In this document: positions 32,097-41,991 of the stretch, in pieces
Position numbering within the stretch: position 1 is the stretch's first letter
How the letters are laid out: each line of letters opens with the position of its first letter
Source of the DNA: Synechococcus sp. PROS-U-1
GTDB taxonomy: Bacteria; Cyanobacteriota; Cyanobacteriia; PCC-6307; Cyanobiaceae
Direction: 5' to 3'
Assembly: GCF_014279755.1 (NCBI RefSeq)
Contig: NZ_CP047951.1
Coordinates: 620,001 to 684,000, forward strand
DNA length: 64,000 nt
Program-made: the position numbers and the translations under genes
Notes under the pieces: model-generated
Databases searched by the model: none
The model's input: the letters and a program-made list of their open reading frames with translations, nothing else
What the model was told of the DNA's origin: nothing

Positions 32097-33287
32097 ATGA
32101 ACAGCTCAGCCTTCTCTTCGTCATCCTCAAGGGATAGTGAACTGATCGCGCAATTGCGTCAGTCCCTGGGAATGCTCCAGGTCGCTTTCGATGCGGCCAG
32201 CGAAGCGATGGTGATCATTGATGTGGATCGCAGGATCCACTGGGCCAATCAAGCCTCTGCAGAACTGTTCGTTGGAGGGGTTCCAATTCAGGTGGTGAAT
32301 CAAACCTTGGCTGATGTTCTAAAGCTGAGGCCATTGGATACCCACGCCAAGGCTGCTCTCCAGCTGTTTGATCCCCAGATTCCTCTGCCCCGGACGTCTG
32401 GAGAGAGCCGCTGCCAGGTGCTGTCTCGCAACGGTGACGGATCACAGGTTCAGTTGCTGCGTTGGCGGCCGGTCGAGTTGATTCAGTCGCCTTTTTTGTT
32501 GGTGTCGTTTCGCGACCTCAGCCCCGAGGAACGGGCCCTGGTTCAACAGCAGCGCTTCATGACCGATCTGACCCATGAGCTGCGAACGCCACTGGCGATC
32601 GTCAGTGGAAATCTGCAGCGGATGGCTCGGCTGAAGAACCTCCCCAATGCCATCACTTCACGCCTGACAATGGCTCGGGAGGAGATGGCGCGGATTCAGA
32701 AGCTGCTCGGTCATCTCTCTCTGCTCACGCGCCTGGAGGTGGATCCGGATGTGGTTTGTTGTGGGGACCATCCGTTGGGGCCGCTGCTGCAACGCTGGTA
32801 TGACGACTCGCGGGAGTTGATTCCGAATCTCGAGCTGCACGGCCTGGAACCAGGAGACGATTTGCTTGTCCAAACCGATCCAAGAGCCCTGATGCTGGCA
32901 TTGGATCAGTTGCTCGATAACGCCTGGCAGCATGCCAATCGTTCCATGCCGATCAAGCTCAGTCTTGCTGGGCGCGACGGGCTCGACCGCTGCATCCTGG
33001 AGTTCGCCAGTCAGAGCCTTGATGCTCCAGTGGCTTCAGAGGATCTGGAGATGTGGTCGTCACCCTTTTTCAGGGGCAAGCCTGACCGCGATGGGGACAA
33101 GGTGGAGGGACCTGGTTTGGGTCTCGCCTTGGCTCGCGAAATGGTCATGGGGTGTGGCGGAACACTGAGCCTCCACCAGCAGCCGTCGGCGAAGGGAACA
33201 ACCACCATTGTGCGGTTGGTTCTGAGGCTCAGCGAATCGGAGGCGTCCGGAGCAGTTGCGGCAGCTGTTCGAACAGATCCGGCTTGA
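32097..33287 (+). CDS. PAS-domain histidine kinase, soluble
   Basis: A 396-residue kinase without membrane helices. An N-terminal PAS domain (about 20-145: MVIIDVDRRIHWANQASAELF) precedes HisKA with the phospho-acceptor His160 in LTHELRTPLA, and a HATPase module with N box DNAWQHANRSM, and G box GPGLGLALAREMV. Likely partner of the OmpR regulator at 30881 or the receiver protein at 33229. It ends convergently with the latter, with a 59-nt overlap of coding sequence. Confidence 0.9.
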   Translation: MNSSAFSSSSSRDSELIAQLRQSLGMLQVAFDAASEAMVIIDVDRRIHWANQASAELFVGGVPIQVVNQTLADVLKLRPLDTHAKAALQLFDPQIPLPRTSGESRCQVLSRNGDGSQVQLLRWRPVELIQSPFLLVSFRDLSPEERALVQQQRFMTDLTHELRTPLAIVSGNLQRMARLKNLPNAITSRLTMAREEMARIQKLLGHLSLLTRLEVDPDVVCCGDHPLGPLLQRWYDDSRELIPNLELHGLEPGDDLLVQTDPRALMLALDQLLDNAWQHANRSMPIKLSLAGRDGLDRCILEFASQSLDAPVASEDLEMWSSPFFRGKPDRDGDKVEGPGLGLALAREMVMGCGGTLSLHQQPSAKGTTTIVRLVLRLSESEASGAVAAAVRTDPA

Positions 33288-33615
33288 GCACATAGGCCTC
33301 TGCTCCGTTGGAGAGAGCTTCGCGACGCTTGTCGGCATCATTGAGAGCTGTCACGATCACCACCCTCAGGGTCGGCCTGGACGGAGCTTTCAGTTGCAGC
33401 TGTTTCAGGCAGGTCAAGCCATCCATGCCCGGCAGCATCAGGTCAAGCAACACCAGATCAAAGCTGTTGGGGGCAGCTGCTTCGAGAAAGTCTTCCGCGG
33501 AGCCGAAGCAGATGCAATCGTGCCCCTCATCGCTGATTTCAGCGCCGATCAGCTGCTGAATGCGTGGGTCGTCCTCGATGAGTGCGACACGAAGAGCCTT
33601 GGTGGTCTCTTCCAT
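33229..33615 (-). CDS. receiver-only response regulator
   Basis: A 128-residue CheY-like protein: acidic pair IEDD near residues 13-16, phospho-acceptor Asp58 in LVLLDLMLPG, Thr in VIVTALNDADKRR and Lys in AYVLKPDLF. No output domain. Its 3' end overlaps the histidine kinase gene on the other strand by 59 nt. It probably works in phosphorelay with that kinase or controls a protein target. Confidence 0.88.
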   Translation of the reverse strand: MEETTKALRVALIEDDPRIQQLIGAEISDEGHDCICFGSAEDFLEAAAPNSFDLVLLDLMLPGMDGLTCLKQLQLKAPSRPTLRVVIVTALNDADKRREALSNGAEAYVLKPDLFEQLPQLLRTPPIR

Positions 33616-33634
33616 TACCGCAGGGGCATTGCAA

Positions 33635-34333
33635 TCATTTTGGGCATTCCGTCAGCACTCGACCATCCTGGAAGCGTGCAATCCGCTGGGCACGGGCCGC
33701 AACATCGTCTTCATGGGTGACCATCACCAGGGTGATTCCCTGTTGGTGCAATTCATCAAAAAGTTCCAGCACCTCTGCGGTGGTACTGGAATCCAGGGCG
33801 CCCGTGGGTTCATCTGCCAGCAGAAGACTGGGGCGATTGATGATGGCCCTCGCGATGGCCACCCGTTGTTGCTGTCCTCCGGACAACTGGTTGGGTTTGT
33901 TGTCCAGTCGCTGCGCAAGGCCAACGCGGGTTAGGGCGGCTTGGGCACGCTCGATCCGTTCGTCCTTGGGAACTCCCGCGTAAATCATCGGGAGCATCAC
34001 ATTCTCCATGGCGCTTGCATGGCCCAGAAGATGGAACTGCTGAAAGACAAAACCGAGCGAGCGGTTACGGACGTCCGCCAAGGCATCGTCGTCCAACTGT
34101 TCAACGGCCATGCCATTCAGCCGGTAAGTCCCACTGGTGGGCCGGTCGAGACAACCGAGAATGTTCATGGCCGTGCTTTTGCCGGATCCACTCGCTCCCA
34201 TCACGGCGAGGTAATCACCGTCCAGGACGTTGAGGTTCAACTGATCGAGGGCTTTGACCTCGAGATCGCCAGATCCATAGATCTTGCTGATCCCACGGAG
34301 TTCAGCAACTGCGGCCCGTGCCCCCTCAGCCAA
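33635..34333 (-). CDS. ABC transporter ATPase, LolD/DevA/MacB type
   Basis: A 232-residue ATPase of the LolD/MacB group. Walker A is GASGSGKST, the Q-loop [10 protein letters not shown], the signature [14 protein letters not shown] and Walker [13 protein letters not shown]. In cyanobacteria such ATPases (DevA) pair with DevB/DevC for lipid or glycolipid export, but no permease or membrane fusion gene lies beside this one. Its first codons overlap the ndhB stop by 8 nt. Confidence 0.87.
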   Translation of the reverse strand: MAEGARAAVAELRGISKIYGSGDLEVKALDQLNLNVLDGDYLAVMGASGSGKSTAMNILGCLDRPTSGTYRLNGMAVEQLDDDALADVRNRSLGFVFQQFHLLGHASAMENVMLPMIYAGVPKDERIERAQAALTRVGLAQRLDNKPNQLSGGQQQRVAIARAIINRPSLLLADEPTGALDSSTTAEVLELFDELHQQGITLVMVTHEDDVAARAQRIARFQDGRVLTECPK

Positions 34334-35897
34334 GGCCTTTCAAGCTGGATAGGGCGATGGCCTGCTGAAGCATAGGTGTTCCCGCAACAGCTGTATTGGC
34401 CCACTGGAACAGGGGATTGGAGAGGATTCCACCGACGGCGGTGATGGCCACACACCCGATCAGGGCAACACGCAGAGGCTGCATCCCCATCAACGACCAG
34501 TTGACGTCGGGGTAGGACTTGACCACGTCGGACGCCTCTTGAGGCTCCTTCACCACCATCATCTTGATGACAGAAATGTAGTAGTAGATGGACACCACAG
34601 ACGTCACCAGGCCAACCACTACCAGCAGGTACTCGTGGTTTGCCCACCCGGCAAAGAACAGATAGATCTTTCCGAAGAAACCCAGCATTGGTGGAATCCC
34701 ACCAAGGGACAGGAGGCAAAGACTGAGGCCGAGAGTGATCAAGGGATCCTTCTGATAGAGCCCGGCGTAATCGGAGATTCGATCACTGCCCGTGCGGATC
34801 GAGAAGAGAATGATGCAGGCGAAGGCCCCCAGGTTCATGAACAGGTAGGCCGCCATGTACAGAACCATGGCCGCAAAACCGTCCTCGGTGCCGCAGACCA
34901 TGCCGATCATCACGAAGCCGGCCTGGCCAATCGAGCTGTAGGCCAGCATTCGCTTCATCGAGGTCTGTGCGAGGGCGACAACGTTGCCCAGGGTCATGCT
35001 CAACACCGCCAGGACGGTGAACAGCAATTTCCATTGATCGTCGAAGGCACCGAAGCACCCCACCAGGATGCGAAGAGCCAATGCAAATCCAGCAGCCTTA
35101 GAGCCCACGGAGAGAAAGGCAACCACCGGAGTCGGTGAACCCTCGTAGACGTCAGGCGTCCACTGGTGAAAGGGAACAGCAGCGATCTTGAAGGCAACTG
35201 TCGCCAGCACAAACACCAAGGCCAAGGCGGCGAGAGGGGTGGTGCTGGTTTGGAGGGCAAGCCCGATGGTGTCGAGGCTGGTGCTGCCGCTCAGGCCGTA
35301 GAGCAACGATGAGCCATAAAGGAAAACTGCGGCTGCTGCCGATCCCACCAGCAAATATTTGAGTGCGGCTTCGGAGCTGCGGGCATCCCGCTTCATGTAG
35401 CCCGATAGCAGGTAGCTGGCGACGGAGAGGGTTTCCAGTGAAATGAAGACGCTCACCAGATCCGTTGCCCCGCAGAGGAGCATGGCGCCAAGTGTGGCTG
35501 CAAGAAGGATGGCGGCGTATTCGCCGACAGGCGTGCCGCTTTTCTCGGCGTAACGCCAGCTAATCAGCAGAGAGAGGAGGGTGGACAGGGCAATCACAGC
35601 CCTGAAGGCCACAGCAAGGTTGTCGGCAAGAAAGGCGCCGAGGAACGAGGGCTCGAGGGGTGCATTCCATTGCAGGGCCAGCAAGACCAGGGAGCTGCCC
35701 AGGCCGAGATAGCAAATCGGCGGTACCCAGCGTGTGGCGGCCTTTTCGCCGGCCAGGTCCACCAACAGGGTGGCAATCATCGCCAGCAGCACTGCTGCTT
35801 CTGGCAGCACGGCGGACGCATTCAGAGAGAGATTCAGCAGCTCACCAGGGGCAGCCGTGGCCTGGGTGGCGAGTAGGGAAGCACCCATGTCGGGCAT
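34326..35897 (-). CDS. ndhB: NAD(P)H-quinone oxidoreductase subunit 2 (NDH-1)
   Basis: A 523-residue polytopic protein, about 14 helices, antiporter-like subunit of cyanobacterial NDH-1. Typical motifs are [39 protein letters not shown] (split by a conserved Trp-Pro) and [19 protein letters not shown]-1 drives respiration and cyclic electron flow around photosystem I and CO2 uptake in thylakoids. The frame is open to 35999; start set at ATG 35897 (MPDMGASL). Divergent from topA. Confidence 0.95.
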   Translation of the reverse strand: MPDMGASLLATQATAAPGELLNLSLNASAVLPEAAVLLAMIATLLVDLAGEKAATRWVPPICYLGLGSSLVLLALQWNAPLEPSFLGAFLADNLAVAFRAVIALSTLLSLLISWRYAEKSGTPVGEYAAILLAATLGAMLLCGATDLVSVFISLETLSVASYLLSGYMKRDARSSEAALKYLLVGSAAAAVFLYGSSLLYGLSGSTSLDTIGLALQTSTTPLAALALVFVLATVAFKIAAVPFHQWTPDVYEGSPTPVVAFLSVGSKAAGFALALRILVGCFGAFDDQWKLLFTVLAVLSMTLGNVVALAQTSMKRMLAYSSIGQAGFVMIGMVCGTEDGFAAMVLYMAAYLFMNLGAFACIILFSIRTGSDRISDYAGLYQKDPLITLGLSLCLLSLGGIPPMLGFFGKIYLFFAGWANHEYLLVVVGLVTSVVSIYYYISVIKMMVVKEPQEASDVVKSYPDVNWSLMGMQPLRVALIGCVAITAVGGILSNPLFQWANTAVAGTPMLQQAIALSSLKGLG

Positions 35898-36008
35898 GAC
35901 AGCCTGGAACCGTTGCGCTGCGGCGACTGTAGCGGCGCTTGACGCGCACACGGTCATGCAGAGCGATCCTCGGTGCGATAAAGAAGGGGAACGGTTCACT
36001 TGCCGCTA

Positions 36009-38708
36009 GTGGCGCACACCCTCGTCATCGTTGAAAGCCCCACGAAGGCCAAGACCATCCGTGGCTTCCTTCCCAAGGGATTCAAAGTTGAAGCCTCCAT
36101 GGGGCATGTCCGCGACCTTCCCAACAACGCCAGTGAGATTCCGGCATCGGCCAAAGGGCAGAAGTGGGCCAACCTCGGCGTGAACACGGAAGCGGATTTT
36201 GAGCCGCTGTATGTGGTCCCGAAGGACAAGAAAAAAGTGGTTCGGGAGTTGAAAGACGCCCTCAAGGGTGCCGATCAGTTGCTCCTAGCGACGGATGAAG
36301 ACCGGGAAGGCGAGAGCATCAGCTGGCACTTGCTTCAGCTTCTGGCTCCAAAGGTGCCGGTGAAGCGGATGGTGTTCCACGAAATCACCAAGGACGCCAT
36401 CGGCAAAGCCCTGGATCAGACCCGTGATCTCGATATGGAGCTGGTCCATGCCCAGGAGACCCGGCGGATTCTGGATCGCCTTGTGGGTTACACCCTTTCG
36501 CCTCTCTTGTGGAAAAAGGTGGCTTGGGGACTCTCCGCGGGACGGGTGCAGTCCGTTGCGGTTCGGCTTCTGGTGCAACGGGAGCGTGCCCGTCGGGCCT
36601 TCCGCAGTGGCAGTTATTGGGACCTCAAGGCCCAGCTCGAGCAGTCCGGTAGTGCCTTTGAAGCCAAGCTCACCCACGTGGCTGGCCAGCGCATTGCCAC
36701 CGGCAACGATTTTGATGAAACCACCGGTGGGTTGAAGCAAGGCAGTGCCGTCCGGCTGCTGAGTGAGAGCGAGGCCAAGGCGTTGGCTGAAGCCGTGCGG
36801 TCGAGCGCATGGACGGTGGATGCGGTGGAGGAGAAGCCCACCGTGCGCAAGCCCGTTCCCCCCTTTACCACCAGCACCCTCCAACAGGAAGCGAATCGCA
36901 AACTGCGGCTCTCAGCCCGGGAGACCATGCGCTGTGCCCAAGGCCTCTACGAACGGGGTTTCATCACCTACATGCGGACGGACTCGGTGCATTTGTCCGA
37001 TCAAGCGATTAATGCATCACGCAGCTGTGTTGAGAGCCTGTATGGCAAGGAGTATCTGAGCAAGGGACCGCGCCAATTCAGCACCAAAGCCCGCAACGCT
37101 CAGGAGGCACACGAAGCGATTCGTCCCTCAGGCGAAAGCTTCCGAACTCCCGGCGAAACCGGCCTTGATGGCAGGGACCTGGCGGTCTACGAACTGATCT
37201 GGAAGCGCACCGTGGCCAGTCAAATGGCCGAAGCAAGGCTCACGATGCTGTCGGTGGATCTCAGTTCAGGGGAAGCCAGTTTCCGATCCAGCGGCAAGCG
37301 CATTGACTTCCCCGGTTTCTTCCGCGCCTACGTGGAGGGCAGTGACGATCCGGATGCAGCCCTTGAAGGTCAGGAAGTGTTGTTGCCGGCGCTCAGCGTT
37401 GGCGATGCACCCGAGCCGAAGACCGTTGAACCGCTCGGTCATCAGACCCAGCCGCCGGCTCGGTTCAGCGAGGCTTCCCTGGTGAAGATGCTGGAAAAAG
37501 AGGGCATCGGTCGGCCGTCGACCTATGCCTCGATCATCGGAACGATCGTGGATCGCGGTTACGCCACGCTTCTGGGAAATGCACTCACCCCCAGCTTCAC
37601 CGCTTTTGCTGTGACGGCTTTGCTGGAGGAGCATTTCCCCGAACTGGTGAACACGAGTTTCACTGCTCGGATGGAAAACACCCTGGATGAGATCTCCCAC
37701 GGGAAGGTGCAGTGGCTTCCCTATCTGGAGGGGTTCTACAAGGGAGATGAGGGACTCGAGACCCAGGTGCAACAGCGGGAGGGTGACATTGATCCCGGCG
37801 CATCCCGCACCATCGACCTCGAGGGCTTGTCCTCCGTGGTGCGCATCGGCCGTTTTGGCGCCTACCTGGAGGCCAAACGCGTCAGCGAGGATGGTGAGGA
37901 GGAGCTGATCAAGGCCACCTTGCCCCGGGAGATCACCCCGGCTGATCTTGATGAAGAGCAGGCCGAACTGATCCTCAAGCAGAAGGCTGACGGCCCCGAA
38001 TCCATTGGCGAGGATCCGGAAACGGGTGACCTGGTTTATCTGCTCTTCGGGCAATACGGCCCCTATGTGCAGCGGGGGCAGGTGAGTGATGAGAATCCCA
38101 AGCCCAAACGCGCGTCTCTACCCAAAGGGCAGAAGCCTGAGGACCTCACCCTGGAGGATGCCCTTGGTCTGCTTCGGTTGCCGCGCCTCCTGGGCGAACA
38201 CCCTGATGGTGGCCGCATTCAGGCAGGTCTGGGCCGCTTTGGTCCCTACGTCGTCTGGGATAAGGGAAAGGGGGAAAAGGATTACCGATCCCTGAAGGGC
38301 GATGACGATGTTCTGGTGGTGGGACTGAGCCGTGCCCTCGAGTTGTTGGCCATGCCCAAACGCGGTCGGGGAGGACGCACCGCCCTCAAGGACCTGGGCA
38401 AGCCGGAGGGCAGTGATGAGACGATTCAGGTCTATGACGGTCCCTACGGCCTGTACGTCAAGCAGGGCAAGGTGAATGCTTCGTTGCCGGAAGGCAAAGG
38501 TGCTGATGATGTGACCCTCGAGGAAGCCGTTGAACTGCTCGCGGCCAAAGCGGCCTCGAAAAAGGGTGGTCGCAAAACCGCCGCCAAAAAACCGGCGGCG
38601 AAGAAGCCAGCAGCCAAAAAGCCTGCGGCCAAGAAACCCCCCGCTACCACCAAGACCGGTCGGCTCAGGGCCAGTGCGGTGCGGGTGATCAAGCCAGCGG
38701 ACAGCTGA
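36009..38708 (+). CDS. topA: DNA topoisomerase I
   Basis: A type IA topoisomerase of about 899 residues. The Toprim domain opens the protein ([18 protein letters not shown], with ATDEDREGE later); the active-site Tyr321 lies in [13 protein letters not shown]; the usual zinc fingers are replaced by several 'topoisomerase C' repeats ([28 protein letters not shown]). The end is Lys/Ala/Pro-rich. Relaxes negative supercoils. Start GTG 36009 ([11 protein letters not shown]) is preferred to TTG 36000. First gene of a co-directional string. Confidence 0.96.
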   Translation: MAHTLVIVESPTKAKTIRGFLPKGFKVEASMGHVRDLPNNASEIPASAKGQKWANLGVNTEADFEPLYVVPKDKKKVVRELKDALKGADQLLLATDEDREGESISWHLLQLLAPKVPVKRMVFHEITKDAIGKALDQTRDLDMELVHAQETRRILDRLVGYTLSPLLWKKVAWGLSAGRVQSVAVRLLVQRERARRAFRSGSYWDLKAQLEQSGSAFEAKLTHVAGQRIATGNDFDETTGGLKQGSAVRLLSESEAKALAEAVRSSAWTVDAVEEKPTVRKPVPPFTTSTLQQEANRKLRLSARETMRCAQGLYERGFITYMRTDSVHLSDQAINASRSCVESLYGKEYLSKGPRQFSTKARNAQEAHEAIRPSGESFRTPGETGLDGRDLAVYELIWKRTVASQMAEARLTMLSVDLSSGEASFRSSGKRIDFPGFFRAYVEGSDDPDAALEGQEVLLPALSVGDAPEPKTVEPLGHQTQPPARFSEASLVKMLEKEGIGRPSTYASIIGTIVDRGYATLLGNALTPSFTAFAVTALLEEHFPELVNTSFTARMENTLDEISHGKVQWLPYLEGFYKGDEGLETQVQQREGDIDPGASRTIDLEGLSSVVRIGRFGAYLEAKRVSEDGEEELIKATLPREITPADLDEEQAELILKQKADGPESIGEDPETGDLVYLLFGQYGPYVQRGQVSDENPKPKRASLPKGQKPEDLTLEDALGLLRLPRLLGEHPDGGRIQAGLGRFGPYVVWDKGKGEKDYRSLKGDDDVLVVGLSRALELLAMPKRGRGGRTALKDLGKPEGSDETIQVYDGPYGLYVKQGKVNASLPEGKGADDVTLEEAVELLAAKAASKKGGRKTAAKKPAAKKPAAKKPAAKKPPATTKTGRLRASAVRVIKPADS
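38580..38639 (+). repeat. four tandem 15-bp units (AAKKP) in topA
   Basis: Four in-frame copies of a 15-bp unit encoding Ala-Ala-Lys-Lys-Pro, in the basic C-terminal tail of topoisomerase I. The copies vary at third positions, so the peptide repeat is under selection. Such tails bind DNA non-specifically. Confidence 0.85.
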
Positions 38709-39163
38709 TGACGCGTCTGCTTTGGCTGCTGCCCGTAGGGCTCCTGCAAGCCTGTGCAGGCACACCGGTCGCCGAGCAGTTGGAACGGTCCTTTGTGGTG
38801 CCAGAAGACAGGCCCACGCAGGTTGCGCCAGTCCAGGCTTCTGAAACTGTCCCAACGGGTGACCGTCCCGCCGGATCAGCACCCGAGGTGGCATCCCCAG
38901 CTGGGTCAAGCGTCCCCACTCCAACCCCAAACTCGACCCCAACCCCGACAGCCGCTGGCACTGATCCGCAGGATTCGCAGGACCCCCTGCCGGAGTTCAC
39001 ACCGCGGCCAGCCGCAGCCCAACCTCAGCCCCAGGCGCCTTACCGGATCACCATCCGTTTGGCCGGAGCCGATCCCGCAGCTCCTGCGGAGGCTGTGACC
39101 CGTGCCTTGCGTGAGGCAGATGTCGGCTTTGCGGTGGAACGGATTGAGCGGGTCGAGCCATGA
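38708..39163 (+). CDS. Pro-rich lipoprotein
   Basis: A 151-residue exported lipoprotein. The signal ends in the lipobox LLQAC, with Cys16 as lipid anchor. A low-complexity linker rich in Pro, Thr and Ser follows (about 60-105), then a small C-terminal domain (RITIRLAGADPAAPAEAVT then a Glu-rich end) that looks folded. Its ATG shares one base with the topA stop, and its stop overlaps the DUF2232 start. Function unknown. Confidence 0.7.
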   Translation: MTRLLWLLPVGLLQACAGTPVAEQLERSFVVPEDRPTQVAPVQASETVPTGDRPAGSAPEVASPAGSSVPTPTPNSTPTPTAAGTDPQDSQDPLPEFTPRPAAAQPQPQAPYRITIRLAGADPAAPAEAVTRALREADVGFAVERIERVEP

Positions 39164-39813
39164 CCGACACCACTCCTCGGTTGAGCCGCCAGCAGGCTCT
39201 GAGGCTGGTTGAGGGGGCTTATCTCGCCGCTGCGACGGGGCTGATCTGGCTGGCTCTTTACTACCTCCCGGTGGGCGGTGCTCTCTTCCGTCTGGCTCTG
39301 CCCCTTCCTTTAATCCTGCTGCAGTTGCGCCGTGGCAGCCGTTCCGGTGCCGAGGGATTGCTGCTGTCCGTGCTGTTGATGACGGCGCTGATGGGTCCAT
39401 TGCGTGGACCGCTTCTGCTGTTTCCTTACGGACTTCTCTCGCTGTGGCTGGGCTGGAGCTGGTGCCGAGGGTTCAGCTGGTGGTTGAGCTGGGCGGGCGG
39501 CATCGTTCTGGGAACAGCCGGGTTTCTGGTGAGAGTTCTGGTGCTCTCGTTGCTGGTGGGAGAAAACCTCTGGGTTGTGATCACCAGGGCCGGGTCTGCA
39601 CTGCTCGACCGATTGATCGTGGCCCTTCATCTGCCGATCACACCGGATCTCACCCAGGTGCAGTTGATGGCGCTTCTGCTGGTGGTGGTTCAGGAGGTCA
39701 TCTATGTCCTGTCCCTCCATGCCCTGGCGTACTGGATCTTTCCCCGCCTGAGATCACCGATTCCGGAGCCCCCTCGACTGCTGCATGGACTCGTTGCCCT
39801 CGACCCCCTCTGA
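39160..39813 (+). CDS. DUF2232 membrane protein
   Basis: A 217-residue integral membrane protein with about six hydrophobic helices, matching cyanobacterial DUF2232 proteins (LVEGAYLAAATGLIWLALYY at the start; LPLPLILLQLRRGSRSG; an EVIYVLSLHALAYWIF end). The family resembles energy-coupling-factor S components and may take part in vitamin or cofactor uptake; here it overlaps a lipoprotein upstream (ATGA) and the CobT-like gene downstream by 29 nt, consistent with a cobamide link. Confidence 0.75.
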   Translation: MTDTTPRLSRQQALRLVEGAYLAAATGLIWLALYYLPVGGALFRLALPLPLILLQLRRGSRSGAEGLLLSVLLMTALMGPLRGPLLLFPYGLLSLWLGWSWCRGFSWWLSWAGGIVLGTAGFLVRVLVLSLLVGENLWVVITRAGSALLDRLIVALHLPITPDLTQVQLMALLLVVVQEVIYVLSLHALAYWIFPRLRSPIPEPPRLLHGLVALDPL

Positions 39814-40984
39814 TGCGTCCGGGTTGCCCCAGGGCTGTCAGCAGCTGGGACGCCTTGGAGCGAGCCTTTTGGATGCAGCGGCCCTTGGCCCCTGGATTGC
39901 TAGGGATCAACCTGTGGATCTGTTGTTGGTGCTTGCTGCCACGCGGACAGCGGAGCATGAGGGCATTTCCGCCGCTGGCTCCACAGCGGCCTCCAGGCGC
40001 TACACGGCCCTGGCTGATGCGGAGCTTCTGATCCACGGGCCGTCTGGACAGCGCCGTTGGCCCCTACCGCCGCTGCCCGCTGGTGTTTCCCCCGCCCTGC
40101 TCAGCCATGTTGCGGCGCGCCGCTTGAAGCTGGCCCCGCACGTGGCGGCCCTCGGCTTAGCTCAGGAACCCGATTTCCCCCACCTGGAGATTGAAGCCAT
40201 GGATCAGGGGCCGTCGGCGTGTCTGTCCAGCGGTGCTGCGATGCCATTGCCCCGGGTGCAGCACTTGTGGCGACAGGGGGAGCTCCTGGGGCGGCGTTTG
40301 CAACGCCCCTTGGTGCTCGCGGAATGTGTGCCGGGAGGGACCACAACCGCTCAAGCGGTGCTGACGGCCCTCGGCGTGGAGGTCGCCCATCTGATCAGCG
40401 GCAGTGCCCGTCAACCTCCCCAGCAGCTCAAGCAAGAGCTCGTCTCCCGAGGGCTGCAGCGGGCGTCCTTGGGGGCACATCCTGCGGCCAAGCAGATCCT
40501 GGCCGCTGTCGGCGACCCCTTTCAGGCCTTCACCGCAGGGGTGTTGCTGGGAGCGGTGTCGTCGGGACAACCGCTGTTGCTGGGTGGGGGGTGCCAGATG
40601 CTGGCTGTTCTGGCACTGGCGATGCAGGCCCTGCCCGTCAGTCAGCGGGAGCGCCTGGCGGACCAGGTGCTGATCGGCACCACCGGTTGGCTCGCTGATG
40701 AGGGTGTGGCCGCTGCGAGCCAGTCCCCCTTGGGACGCCTTGTGGATGCCACGGCAGCCCGTGTGGATACATCGCTGTCTGTCCTGGCCTGTGGCGTGCG
40801 CTTTCAGAGCAGCGCCCATCAACCGTTGCGGGACTACGAACGGGGCTATGTCAAAGAAGGGGTGGGGGCCGGTGCTCTGCTGCTGCTCGCTCAGCTGCGG
40901 GGATGCTCCTGTGCCGACCTGGTGCTGGATTGTGAGCATGCCTTGGAGCAGCTGCTCAGCCGCCCCGTAACGTCAATCCCATGA
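39785..40984 (+). CDS. CobT-like nicotinate-nucleotide phosphoribosyltransferase (TIGR00303 type)
   Basis: A 399-residue protein with the phosphoribosyltransferase-like CobT fold. Features are ECVPGGTTTAQAVLTALGV (about residues 181-199, a glycine-rich loop), GAHPAAKQILAAVGDPFQAF, LLGGGCQMLAVLALAMQA and a closing YVKEGVGAGALLLLAQLRG. The TIGR00303 group occurs in cyanobacteria and is annotated as CobT-like; true CobT makes the lower-ligand nucleotide of cobamides. Activity of this branch is not proven here. Confidence 0.78.
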   Translation: MDSLPSTPSDASGLPQGCQQLGRLGASLLDAAALGPWIARDQPVDLLLVLAATRTAEHEGISAAGSTAASRRYTALADAELLIHGPSGQRRWPLPPLPAGVSPALLSHVAARRLKLAPHVAALGLAQEPDFPHLEIEAMDQGPSACLSSGAAMPLPRVQHLWRQGELLGRRLQRPLVLAECVPGGTTTAQAVLTALGVEVAHLISGSARQPPQQLKQELVSRGLQRASLGAHPAAKQILAAVGDPFQAFTAGVLLGAVSSGQPLLLGGGCQMLAVLALAMQALPVSQRERLADQVLIGTTGWLADEGVAAASQSPLGRLVDATAARVDTSLSVLACGVRFQSSAHQPLRDYERGYVKEGVGAGALLLLAQLRGCSCADLVLDCEHALEQLLSRPVTSIP

Positions 40985-41991
40985 ATGTCGGGAGTGAGCG
41001 GTTGGGTTCCCTGAGCCGGCGCCATGTGCTCCAGATGATCGGGGCGACGGGATCCGTGCTGCTGGCCGGCTGTCGTCAGGCGACCGCATCGCCAACGCTG
41101 ATGGCCCCGGCTGGTGTGCTGCCGAAACCATGGGCTGATGCTTTGCCCAAGCCCTGGCGGCTGATGCTGGCTTCATCCCAGCAGGAGTGGAGGCCGGAGG
41201 ACCGAGCGCGCGTCGATCTGCTGGTGATGGCTGATGGGTGGCTGGACGCCTATTCAGCAGACGCTCTGCAGCCCATTGCCTCTGAACCGCTCCGCAGGCA
41301 GTTGGACCGTCAGGCCCAGTCCCTGTTGGGAGAGCTCGGTGCCCTGCAGGATCGGGTGTTGCCGCTGGCCGTCAGTCCCTGGGTGATGCTGCTGCGGGAT
41401 GACCCCGCCATGGCAAAGGAGGGGTGGCCCCTGTTGCTGGATTCCGCCGTGGCAGGGCGTGTGGTTCTGCCCGCCAGCCCCCGCCTGGTGATGAGCCTGG
41501 CGGACCATCTGGGCGGAAGTCAGAGCCTGAGCACCCTGCGTCGCCAGGCCCTCACCTTTGATGATCGTCAAGCCAGCAACTGGCTGCTCAAAGGTGATGC
41601 CCGGGTGGTTGTTCTCCCGCTCAACCGCTGCATCGCTCTGCTGCGGCGGGATCCGCGTCTTCGGGCTGTTTTGCCGGCATCCGGCGCGCCTTTGCACTGG
41701 ACTGTTCTGCTCCGACCGGAAGCCAGTCGCGAGCCGGTGCCCCAGAGCTGGGTCGAGCAGGGCTGGCGGGATCCCCTGCGCCGCCGCCTCGTGCAGCTGG
41801 GTTGGCGGGCTCCCATCACGTCGTCAGATCCGGTGTCAGGGTCGATGGCGGATCAGAACGCCTTGTCTGTTCGTTTGCGGCCCCTGCTGTTTCCCCCCGC
41901 TGAGACCTGGTCACGCTGTTGGTCGCTGCCGCCCCTGCCGCCCCAAGGCCAGAAGGACTTGGAACGCCTCTGGCGTGATTCAGCTCCATAG
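40981..41991 (+). CDS. Tat-type periplasmic substrate-binding lipoprotein
   Basis: A 336-residue protein with a twin-arginine signal (SRRHVLQMIGATGSVLLAGC: RR at 13-14, lipid Cys at 31). The mature part resembles polyamine-type extracellular solute-binding proteins (WVMLLRDDPAMAKEGWPLLL, RVVLPASPRLVMSLAD). No permease is adjacent, so it may use a distant transporter or act alone. The ATG overlaps the CobT-like stop by 4 nt; its end overlaps the convergent aldo/keto reductase gene by 12 nt. Confidence 0.72.
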   Translation: MNVGSERLGSLSRRHVLQMIGATGSVLLAGCRQATASPTLMAPAGVLPKPWADALPKPWRLMLASSQQEWRPEDRARVDLLVMADGWLDAYSADALQPIASEPLRRQLDRQAQSLLGELGALQDRVLPLAVSPWVMLLRDDPAMAKEGWPLLLDSAVAGRVVLPASPRLVMSLADHLGGSQSLSTLRRQALTFDDRQASNWLLKGDARVVVLPLNRCIALLRRDPRLRAVLPASGAPLHWTVLLRPEASREPVPQSWVEQGWRDPLRRRLVQLGWRAPITSSDPVSGSMADQNALSVRLRPLLFPPAETWSRCWSLPPLPPQGQKDLERLWRDSAP

